Positions 1-5,895 of a stretch of 7,593 nucleotides of DNA are shown here, one piece after another (within the stretch, counting starts at the first letter, position 1; every line of letters starts with the position of its first letter). A model generated the notes under the pieces. The model was given only the letters and a program-made list of their open reading frames with translations. It ran no database searches and had not been told where the DNA came from. A program made the position numbers and the translations under genes. Origin of the DNA: Hydrogenophaga sp. (GTDB lineage: Bacteria; Pseudomonadota; Gammaproteobacteria; Burkholderiales; Burkholderiaceae_C); assembly GCA_025458415.1 (NCBI GenBank), contig JALOSN010000132.1:1-7593 (forward strand), given 5' to 3'.

Positions 1-510
1 GACCGCACCACCTGTGTGCTGTTCGGCGACGGTGCGGGTGCCGTCGTGCTTGAAGCCAGCGCCGAGCCAGGCATCCTTGCCACCGACATCCACGCCGATG
101 GCAGGCACACCGACATCCTCTGCGTGCCCGGGCATGTCGCGGGTGGCGAGGTGCTGGGATCTCCGCTGTTGCGCATGGACGGGCAGGCCGTCTTCAAGCT
201 GGCCGTGGGTGTGCTCGAACAGACGGCGCGCACGTCGCTCGAGAAGGCTGGACGCAAGCCCGAAGACATCGACTGGCTGATACCGCACCAGGCCAATATC
301 CGCATCATGCAGGGAACGGCACGCAAGCTCAGATTGGGCATGGACAAGGTCATCGTCACGGTCGACGAGCACGGCAACACGTCGGCGGCCTCGATCCCCC
401 TGGCGCTCGACCACGGCGTGAGAACCGGACGCATCCAGTCCGGCCAAACGCTGTTGCTCGAAGGCGTGGGCGGCGGCTTCACCTGGGGCTCGGTGCTGCT
501 CGATTTCTGA
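1..510 (+). CDS. fabH: 3-oxoacyl-ACP synthase III (FabH), C-terminal part
   Basis: FabH condenses acetyl-CoA with malonyl-ACP to start fatty acid chains in the cytoplasm. Only the last 169 residues are here; the gene is open at the window's left edge, so the catalytic Cys lies outside. The visible part has the FGDGAGAVVL segment near the start, the IPHQANIRI motif with the catalytic His at codon 286-288, and HGNTSAAS with the catalytic Asn at codon 376-378. The two are exactly 30 residues apart, as in E. coli FabH (His244, Asn274). It ends with the family's usual GGGFTWGS and a short hydrophobic tail. fabD follows after 34 bp, so the two are probably cotranscribed. Nothing looks damaged. Confidence 0.97.
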   Translation, partial: DRTTCVLFGDGAGAVVLEASAEPGILATDIHADGRHTDILCVPGHVAGGEVLGSPLLRMDGQAVFKLAVGVLEQTARTSLEKAGRKPEDIDWLIPHQANIRIMQGTARKLRLGMDKVIVTVDEHGNTSAASIPLALDHGVRTGRIQSGQTLLLEGVGGGFTWGSVLLDF

Positions 511-544
511 CCCGGCACGGTCTTTCCCTTTTCAGGATCCATTC

Positions 545-1495
545 ATGACCTCCTTTGCATTTCTGTTTCCCGGCCAGGGCTCGCAATCAGTCGGCATGCT
601 GGATGCCTGGGGTGATCACCCCGCGGTGGCAGAGACGCTCAGGGAGGCGTCCGACGCGCTGAACCAGGATGTGGCGCGGCTCATCCATGACGGACCCAAG
701 GAAGCGCTGGCCCTGACGACCAACACCCAGCCCGTCATGCTGGTGGCGGGTGTGGCTGCCTGGCGTGTCTGGTGTGCCGAAGGGGGCGCGAAGCCGGCTG
801 CGGTGGCTGGTCACTCGCTGGGCGAGTACAGTGCTCTGGTGGCTTCCGGCGTGCTGACGCTGGGGCAGGCCGCGCCGCTGGTGCGTTTCAGAGCCGCTGC
901 CATGCAGGAGGCGGTACCGGTTGGCACCGGCGCGATGGCAGCCATCCTGGGGATGGATGTCGAGAAGGTCAAGGCCGGCTGTGCCGAAGCGCAGGCCACG
1001 TTCGGCGTTGGCAGCGGCGAGGTGGTGGAGGCGGTGAACTTCAACGACCCGGCCCAGACCGTGATCGCCGGCAGCAAGGCCGCGGTCGAAAAGGCCTGTG
1101 AATTGCTCAAGGCCCAAGGTGCCAAGCGGGCACTGCCTTTGCCGGTATCGGCACCCTTTCATTCCAGCCTGATGAAGCCGGCCGCAGAGAAGCTGCGCGA
1201 GCAGCTCGCTGCCACTGCCCTGGCGACTCCCCAGATCCCGGTGGTCAACAACATCGATGTGTCGGTCGAGACCGATGCCGACCGCATCCGGGATGCCCTC
1301 TATCGCCAGGCCTTCGGTCCGGTGCGGTGGGTCGAATGTGTCCAGGCCATCAAGGCGCGCGGCATCACAACGCTGGTCGAATGCGGTCCTGGCAAGGTTC
1401 TGGCGGGCATGACCAAGCGGATCGATGCCGACCTGACCGGTTCCGCTCTCTACGATCCGGCCACCCTGGCTGACGTCAGGGGCCTGCTCGGCTGA
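545..1495 (+). CDS. fabD: Malonyl-CoA:ACP transacylase (FabD)
   Basis: FabD moves malonyl from CoA to the phosphopantetheine arm of ACP, supplying the extender for FabH and FabF. The 316-residue product is close to the usual 305-315. Motifs seen: GQGSQ at residues 10-14; the nucleophile elbow GHSLG with Ser91; Arg116 in VRFRAAAMQ, which pairs with the malonyl carboxylate; His206 in APFHSSLM, the catalytic His; and Gln255 in YRQAFGPV, matching the oxyanion-region Gln250 of E. coli. The ATG is preceded by a modest Shine-Dalgarno-like AGGA about 8 bases upstream and the protein starts with the expected FLFPGQGSQ. It lies 28 bp before fabG. A long minus-strand open frame across this gene is a coding shadow of GC-rich sequence. 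Confidence 0.97.
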   Translation: MTSFAFLFPGQGSQSVGMLDAWGDHPAVAETLREASDALNQDVARLIHDGPKEALALTTNTQPVMLVAGVAAWRVWCAEGGAKPAAVAGHSLGEYSALVASGVLTLGQAAPLVRFRAAAMQEAVPVGTGAMAAILGMDVEKVKAGCAEAQATFGVGSGEVVEAVNFNDPAQTVIAGSKAAVEKACELLKAQGAKRALPLPVSAPFHSSLMKPAAEKLREQLAATALATPQIPVVNNIDVSVETDADRIRDALYRQAFGPVRWVECVQAIKARGITTLVECGPGKVLAGMTKRIDADLTGSALYDPATLADVRGLLG

Positions 1496-1523
1496 CAGCA
1501 GCCTATCACCTGAGGAGAAGAAC

Positions 1524-2273
1524 ATGACGGAAATCGCATTTGCCGGCCAGGTGGCGCTGGTCACGGGCGCTTCGCGTGGCATCGGTGCGGCCATTGCCCT
1601 CGAACTGGCCCGTCAGGGCCTGAAGGTGGTCGGAACGGCCACCACCGATGACGGCGCCGCCCGCATCAGCCAGGCGCTGTCCGCCCACGGTGGCTGCCGG
1701 GGCGCCAGGCTGGATGTCAACGATGGTGCCGCCGCCGAGGCGCTGGTCGACGCGTTGGTCAAGGAGCATGGCGCCCTGCATGTGCTGGTCAACAACGCAG
1801 GTATCACACGCGACATGCTGGCCATGCGCCTGAAGGACGAGGACTGGGACGCGGTGCTGGACACGAACTTGAAAGCGGTGTTCCGCCTCAGCCGTGCCGT
1901 CATACGTCCCATGATGAAGCAACGCTACGGCCGCATCATCAGCATCACCAGTGTGGTGGGGGCCTCAGGCAATGCCGGTCAGGCCAACTACGCAGCGGCC
2001 AAGGCCGGCGTGGCGGGCATGACGCGTGCGCTGGCCCGGGAGCTGGGCAGCCGCAATATCACCGTCAACTGCGTGGCGCCCGGCTTCATCGAAACCGACA
2101 TGACCGCATCCTTGCCTGAAGCCCAGCAGCAGGCGTTGCTGGGCCAGATTCCGCTGGGGCATCTGGGCAAACCGGCGGACATTGCCCACGCCGTCGCCTA
2201 CCTGGCCCATCCCCATGCCGGCTACGTGACCGGCCAGGAACTGCACGTCAACGGCGGCATGTTCATGGCATGA
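1524..2273 (+). CDS. fabG: 3-oxoacyl-ACP reductase (FabG)
   Basis: FabG is an NADPH-dependent short-chain dehydrogenase that reduces 3-oxoacyl-ACP to 3-hydroxyacyl-ACP, the first reductive step of each elongation cycle. The 249-residue length is normal. The Rossmann cofactor motif TGASRGIG is at residues 14-21, NNAG at 90-93, and the catalytic tetrad is Asn115, Ser143, Tyr156 and Lys160 (YAAAK). The C-terminal VNGGMFM is characteristic of FabG among SDR enzymes. The start is well supported by GAGGAG at 1512-1517, six bases before the ATG. Its place between fabD and acpP confirms the assignment over the many other SDR reductases. Confidence 0.97.
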   Translation: MTEIAFAGQVALVTGASRGIGAAIALELARQGLKVVGTATTDDGAARISQALSAHGGCRGARLDVNDGAAAEALVDALVKEHGALHVLVNNAGITRDMLAMRLKDEDWDAVLDTNLKAVFRLSRAVIRPMMKQRYGRIISITSVVGASGNAGQANYAAAKAGVAGMTRALARELGSRNITVNCVAPGFIETDMTASLPEAQQQALLGQIPLGHLGKPADIAHAVAYLAHPHAGYVTGQELHVNGGMFMA

Positions 2274-2344
2274 ACCCCATGGCCGGCATGTGACCGGTCC
2301 GATTCCCGCCTGGCGGCCCGCCCGGATCAAAAACCGGGGGCGGC

Positions 2345-2350
2345 TAAAAT
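2345..2350 (+). promoter_or_regulatory. Possible -10 element of an acpP promoter
   Basis: TAAAAT lies 35 bases before the acpP start, in the 112-bp gap after fabG. TAAAAT-like -10 boxes are common in this group, and acpP often has its own promoter because ACP is needed in large amounts. No convincing -35 hexamer is found 16-18 bases upstream. A short GC hairpin (CCCGG 2321-2325 with CCGGG 2334-2338, A-rich loop) sits just upstream of the box; it has no T-run, so I do not call it a terminator. Confidence 0.35.
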
Positions 2351-2385
2351 GGCGCCCTGTATTTCAACCACCCTCAGAGGGACTT

Positions 2386-2625
2386 ATGAGCGATATCGAA
2401 GCACGTGTGAAAAAAATCATTGCCGAACAACTCGGCGTGGAAGAAGGTCAGGTCACCAATGAAAAGGCCTTTGTGGCCGACCTGGGTGCCGACTCGCTCG
2501 ATACCGTGGAACTGGTGATGGCCCTCGAAGACGAATTCGGCATCGAGATCCCTGACGAAGACGCCGAGAAGATCACCACGGTGCAAAACGCCATCGATTA
2601 CGCCCTGGCCCACCAGAAAGCCTGA
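2386..2625 (+). CDS. acpP: Acyl carrier protein (AcpP)
   Basis: AcpP is the small acidic cytoplasmic carrier that holds growing acyl chains as thioesters on 4'-phosphopantetheine. The product is 79 residues, the standard size. The attachment motif GADSLDTVEL is present with Ser37 as the modified residue, followed by the acidic recognition helix (ALEDEFGIEIPDEDAE) that docks to Fab enzymes. The ATG at 2386 is preferred over an in-frame upstream start at 2290: it gives the canonical MSDIEARVKKII N-terminus and has an AGAGGGA Shine-Dalgarno sequence directly upstream. Spacing to fabG (112 bp) and fabF (157 bp) is wider than elsewhere in the cluster, which allows for separate expression. Confidence 0.97.
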   Translation: MSDIEARVKKIIAEQLGVEEGQVTNEKAFVADLGADSLDTVELVMALEDEFGIEIPDEDAEKITTVQNAIDYALAHQKA

Positions 2626-2782
2626 AGCAGTCGAGGCCGTCGAAATGGCGGCCGGCAAGGCGCGGTGAGGGCCTGGTGCACACCGCGTGCAGCAGCCGGG
2701 TCCGGCGGGCGCCTCCGTGATGGTGAGCGCGGCCGACCTTGAGAAACACGCAGCACGCCATGGCGCGTGCGGAGGTCATGCA
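2626..2782 (+). other. acpP-fabF spacer with two small hairpins
   Basis: This 157-bp gap holds no supported gene. The fabF frame stays open upstream to a GTG at 2687, but that stretch does not resemble a FabF N-terminus. Two weak inverted repeats can be seen: GGCCG 2635-2639 with CGGCC 2649-2653, just after the acpP stop, and TGCAC 2677-2681 with GTGCA 2687-2691. Neither has a T-run. They could be mRNA-stabilising or attenuating structures, or chance in GC-rich DNA. Confidence 0.3.
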
Positions 2783-4027
2783 ATGAGTCGTCGCCGTGTC
2801 GTCGTGACCGGACTGGGGTGCGTGAGCCCCGTGGGAAATTCGGTCAGCCAAGCCTGGAGCAACCTGCTGGCAGGTCAATCCGGTATCGGTCCGATCACCC
2901 GCTTCGATGCGTCCGCCTTCGCCTGCAAGATCGCGGGCGAGGTCAAGGGCTTCGATATCGAGGCCTACATGAGTGCGAAGGAAGCGCGCACCATGGACAC
3001 CTTCATCCACTACGGCATAGCGGCCGCCCAGCAGGCGGTGGAAGACGCGGGTCTGCCGGTGGGGGAGGCCCTCGGTGAAGAGGAGGCCACGCGCATCGGT
3101 TGCATCGTCGGCTCAGGCATCGGCGGTCTTCCGCTGATCGAGGACACTCACGCTGAACTGACCAACCGCGGTCCTCGCCGCATTTCCCCTTTCTTCGTAC
3201 CGGCTTCGATCATCAACATGGTCTCGGGCCATGTGTCGATGCGCTTCGGGTTCAAGGGCCCCAACCTGGCCGTCGTCACGGCGTGCACCACCGGTCTGCA
3301 CTGCATCGGTGAGGCTGCCCGCAAGATCGAGTACGGTGACGCCGACGTGATCGTGGCCGGGGGTACCGAGGCCACCGTGTCACCGCTGGGCGTGGGCGGG
3401 TTTGCCGCCATGCGCGCACTGTCCACCCGCAACGACGACCCGGCCACCGCTTCCCGTCCATGGGACAAAGACCGCGACGGATTTGTCCTGGGTGAAGGGG
3501 CTGGTGTGATGGTGCTGGAGGAGTACGAACGAGCCAAGGCGCGTGGCGCCCGCATCTATGCCGAACTGAGCGGCTATGGCATGAGTGCCGACGCCGGCCA
3601 CATGACCGCCCCCAACATGGACGGCCCGCGCCGCGCCATGCTCAATGCCCTTCGCAATGCCGGCATCAACGCCGATCAGGTGCAGTACCTCAACGCGCAC
3701 GGGACATCGACACCGCTGGGCGATGTCAACGAGACCCATGCGATCAAGGCGGCGCTGGGCGAGCAGGCGCACCGAGTGGTCGTCAACTCCACCAAATCCA
3801 TGACCGGCCATCTGCTGGGTGGCGCTGGCGGTATCGAGAGCGTGTTCACGGTGCTCGCTGTGCACCACCAGAAGAGCCCGCCGACCATCAACATCTTCAA
3901 CCAGGACCCCGAATGCGACCTGGATTACTGTGCCAACACCGCACGTGACCTGAAGATCGACGTGGCCATGAAGAACAACTTCGGCTTCGGTGGCACGAAC
4001 GGCACGCTGGTGTTCCGGCGTGTCTGA
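2783..4027 (+). CDS. fabF: 3-oxoacyl-ACP synthase II (FabF)
   Basis: FabF elongates acyl-ACP by decarboxylative condensation with malonyl-ACP and is linked to the cis-unsaturated branch and its temperature control. From the ATG at 2783 the protein has 414 residues, matching the family length of about 412-415. The N-terminus RRVVVTGLGCVSPVG is canonical and GGAGG at 2771-2775 gives a good ribosome binding site, so the longer GTG start upstream is rejected. The Cys-His-His triad is present: Cys168 in VVTACTTG, His306 in NAHGTST, His343 in TGHLLGGAGG, with Lys338 nearby. The C-terminal NNFGFGGTNG gatekeeper loop is intact. It is the last gene of the fatty acid cluster in this window. Confidence 0.97.
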   Translation: MSRRRVVVTGLGCVSPVGNSVSQAWSNLLAGQSGIGPITRFDASAFACKIAGEVKGFDIEAYMSAKEARTMDTFIHYGIAAAQQAVEDAGLPVGEALGEEEATRIGCIVGSGIGGLPLIEDTHAELTNRGPRRISPFFVPASIINMVSGHVSMRFGFKGPNLAVVTACTTGLHCIGEAARKIEYGDADVIVAGGTEATVSPLGVGGFAAMRALSTRNDDPATASRPWDKDRDGFVLGEGAGVMVLEEYERAKARGARIYAELSGYGMSADAGHMTAPNMDGPRRAMLNALRNAGINADQVQYLNAHGTSTPLGDVNETHAIKAALGEQAHRVVVNSTKSMTGHLLGGAGGIESVFTVLAVHHQKSPPTINIFNQDPECDLDYCANTARDLKIDVAMKNNFGFGGTNGTLVFRRV

Positions 4028-4030
4028 CAA

Positions 4031-4057
4031 GCCGATCACCTGGACGGTCTGATCGGC
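4031..4057 (+). other. Perfect 8-bp inverted repeat after fabF
   Basis: GCCGATCA (4031-4038) and TGATCGGC (4050-4057) are exact reverse complements around an 11-base loop, starting three bases after the fabF stop. There is no following T-run, so it is not a classical intrinsic terminator. It ends 14 bases before the next start codon. It could protect the 3' end of the fab mRNA, cause partial termination, or affect translation of the next gene. Confidence 0.45.
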
Positions 4058-4071
4058 GGCGCGTCACGCCC

Positions 4072-4542
4072 ATGCGCCAGCCGCCACAGGTCGACTATCT
4101 GCTGGACCGTTGCTGGCCCCTGGCCGCTTTTCTGGTCGTCGGTGGCCTTTTGCCGCTGGCGCAGATTCTCCTCTGGTGGCAATCGCAGACCATGTCTTCC
4201 GACCTGCGCTTGCTGGTCGGTGCGGTCGTTGTCCCTGCCCTGGTCTGGTCCGGATGGGCATGGCGCGTGTGGAGCCATTGGCCGACAGGCCGTCTGCGCT
4301 GGGTTCCCGGCCAAGCGAGTCCCGGTGACGGCGGGTCCGGTGGTTGCTGGCGCTGGCGCGACCTGCCAACCGGGGAAGAGTGCGATCTGCTGGGCGTCGA
4401 CGTGGCGCTGGATTTGCAGGCCCACGTCCTGTTGCGTCTGAAGCCTGTCCGGGGGCGCGCGCTGTGGGTCAGCGCCAGCCGCACCTCGGATCCGGGGCGC
4501 TGGCTGGACCTGCGCCGGGCGTGGACAGCGACAACAGACTAG
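4072..4542 (+). CDS. Small two-helix membrane protein, CptA/YgfX-like
   Basis: The product has 156 residues. Two hydrophobic segments are clear, at about residues 15-36 and 46-66, joined by a short polar loop. They are followed by a soluble part rich in Trp and Arg. The pattern of a membrane hairpin, then RLRW, WRWRDLPTGEE, HVLLRLKP and finally SRTSDPGRWLDLRRAW resembles the YgfX/CptA family. That family in E. coli is associated with SdhE/CptB and has been proposed to act as a toxin-antitoxin pair, though this is debated. No SdhE-like partner is visible here. A gene of this kind commonly lies between fabF and rpoE in Burkholderiales. The ATG is the only reasonable start in the frame, but no clear Shine-Dalgarno sequence precedes it. 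The function is unknown; family placement rests on motif resemblance only. Confidence 0.7.
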   Translation: MRQPPQVDYLLDRCWPLAAFLVVGGLLPLAQILLWWQSQTMSSDLRLLVGAVVVPALVWSGWAWRVWSHWPTGRLRWVPGQASPGDGGSGGCWRWRDLPTGEECDLLGVDVALDLQAHVLLRLKPVRGRALWVSASRTSDPGRWLDLRRAWTATTD

Positions 4543-4651
4543 GCCACACCGGGTGCGGGAGGCGCCGTGTCGCCGCCAACGCCGCAGGCTCGAGAGGCCT
4601 TGGGTGGCAGCTGGCCTCCCCATGAGACCCTGGGACGAACAGGCGATTGGG

Positions 4652-4657
4652 TTATAT
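4652..4657 (+). promoter_or_regulatory. Possible -10 element just before rpoE
   Basis: An AT-rich patch (GTTATATTT, around 4651-4659) stands out in otherwise GC-rich sequence, 10-16 bases before the rpoE ATG. Read as a TATATT-like -10 box it would start transcription at about 4665, leaving only a few leader bases. No good -35 is seen at the expected distance. The absence of a Shine-Dalgarno sequence before this ATG fits a near-leaderless message but does not prove it. Confidence 0.25.
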
Positions 4658-4667
4658 TTCGGCGCCC

Positions 4668-5197
4668 ATGCCCCCTGAAGACAACTTTGCCCCCCAAGCA
4701 CCTGACAGCGATGTCATGCTGGTTCAGCGCACGCTGGCCGGCGACCAGAGGGCATTCGAAATGCTGGTGGTCCGGTACCAGCGACGTGTGGAACGCCTGA
4801 TCGGCCGCATGGTGCGCGACAGCGACCTGGTCGAGGACATCGCCCAGGGAAACGTGACCCATTGGTCTACCAGTCCCAGATGAAGACCGGTGACGATGAT
4901 GAAACTTCCGGCCCGGAACGCGAACTAAATTCGGGAGTGGCCGACACCGAGACACCCGAAGCGGTGCTGGCCAGCAAGGAGATTGCCGAGGCGGTCAATG
5001 CCGCCATGGAGGCATTGCCCGAGGAATTGCGCAATGCCATCACCTTGCGGGAAATCGAGGGTCTGAGCTATGAAGAGATTGCCCAGGCCCTGGACTGTCC
5101 CATCGGAACGGTCCGTTCCCGGATTTTTCGGGCACGAGAAGCCATTTCGGGTCGGATCAAGCCCTTGCTGGAACGTCAGACGGGCAAGCGCTGGTGA
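4668..5197 (+). pseudogene. rpoE: RpoE (AlgU-type) sigma factor, broken by an internal out-of-frame deletion
   Basis: RpoE is the ECF sigma factor for envelope stress, normally held by RseA. From the ATG at 4668, residues 1-60 are typical (LVQRTLAGDQRAFEMLVVRY, then RLIGRMVRDSDLVEDIAQ, the start of region 2). At about 4847 the homology jumps. The frame reads on as unrelated residues to a stop at 4881-4883, giving a 71-residue product. In another frame RpoE-like sequence resumes as GKRDPLVYQSQMKTGDDDETS and runs through complete region 4 (ALPEELRNAITLREIEGLSYEEIA, GTVRSRIFRAREAI) to GKRW at 5197. Compared with family members such as P. aeruginosa AlgU, about 36-37 codons are missing: the segment with FIRAYRAL, FRGxxxFYTWLYRIAxNTAK. 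The net loss is 3n+1 bp. Regions 2.2-2.4, which bind core and the -10 element, are gone, so sigma activity is not expected. An assembly error is possible. Confidence 0.85.
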
Positions 5198-5249
5198 CAG
5201 GGAACGACAACACGGACGACCTGCGAGGGTGGGTGAACGGACAGTCTCT

Positions 5250-5891
5250 ATGAGCAATATCAAGACAAACGACGAATCACAGCGGGTTGCACAGTCCGAC
5301 GAGGCGTGGTCAGCGCTGGTGGATGGTGAGGCGTTCGACCACGAGATCGACGCCATGCTGGCGGCGTTCGGAGCCGACGGGGAAGCCCGTGCCCGATGGC
5401 ACCGCTACCAGGTGATCGGTGATGTGCTGCGCGGTAGCGCGCCAGCCGTGACCGGTGCGCCTGCAGCCGACTTCCTGGCCTCCTTGCGCACCCGTCTCGA
5501 TTCGGAACACCCCGAGTGGCGCCCAGCCGCGGCTCCGGCAGCTCGGCTTCAGCCCTCCGTCGCAGCGGTGCAAGCCGATCTGGTTGCCCGGCCCAGTGCC
5601 AACGAGGCCGTGTTTCGCTGGAAACTGGTGGCCGGAATCGCATCGCTGGCAGCGGTGATGGCGGTCAGCTGGGGCGTGATGGGTTCTCTGGCTCCGTCTG
5701 ATGCCGGGCCGCAGCTGGCCCGCTCGGAATCTGCGGCGCCGGCCGCCGAGCAGGTGGCCACGCCGGTATCCCAGCCGCTGGTGGTGGTGCCGACCGGCCA
5801 GGGTCCCGTCATCCGCGATCCCCAGCTGGAAGCCCTGATGGCCGAACACCGGCAGCACGCGGGCATCACCTTCGATGCGCCATCGCGCTGA
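5250..5891 (+). CDS. rseA: Anti-sigma-E factor RseA (MucA-like)
   Basis: RseA is a single-pass inner-membrane anti-sigma factor: its cytoplasmic domain binds RpoE, and stress-triggered proteolysis frees the sigma factor. The 213-residue product has an RseA N-terminal domain at about residues 17-65 (EAWSALVDGE, then ARARWHRYQVIGDVLRG). A linker follows, then one membrane helix at about 124-146, then a Pro/Ala-rich periplasmic part ending IRDPQLEALMAEHRQHAG and FDAPSR. The ATG at 5250 gives the expected N-terminus; the frame is open upstream into rpoE but unrelated. No strong Shine-Dalgarno sequence is seen. It starts 52 bp after rpoE and ends just before rseB. Relatives as I recall them usually carry a conserved ALQxPxGFLRN-like stretch near the C-terminus that seems absent here. 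With rpoE broken, its main partner may not exist. Confidence 0.9.
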   Translation: MSNIKTNDESQRVAQSDEAWSALVDGEAFDHEIDAMLAAFGADGEARARWHRYQVIGDVLRGSAPAVTGAPAADFLASLRTRLDSEHPEWRPAAAPAARLQPSVAAVQADLVARPSANEAVFRWKLVAGIASLAAVMAVSWGVMGSLAPSDAGPQLARSESAAPAAEQVATPVSQPLVVVPTGQGPVIRDPQLEALMAEHRQHAGITFDAPSR

Positions 5892-5895
5892 CCTG

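Noticed and set aside
587..1594. Long minus-strand open frame (335 codons) opposite fabD and the start of fabG
   Set aside because: It lies wholly over clear fabD and fabG coding sequence, has a low-complexity His/Gly/Arg composition typical of antisense GC-rich frames, and shows no recognisable domain.
2687..2782. N-terminal extension of FabF from a GTG start
   Set aside because: The added residues do not resemble FabF, and the ATG at 2783 has a strong GGAGG site and gives the canonical N-terminus.
4594..4618. GAGGCC/GGCCTC inverted repeat with a 13-base loop in the gap before rpoE
   Set aside because: A six-base GC-rich match is expected by chance at this composition and nothing around it suggests a terminator or operator.
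4637..4663. GAACAG followed 16 bases later by TCGGC, as a sigma-E autoregulatory promoter for rpoE
   Set aside because: The -10 match is poor and transcription would start at or inside the rpoE start codon.
4036..4701. Minus-strand open frame (221 codons) opposite the small membrane protein gene
   Set aside because: The composition is shadow-like (Pro/Arg/Gln-rich, no domain), while the + strand frame has clear membrane helices and family-like motifs.
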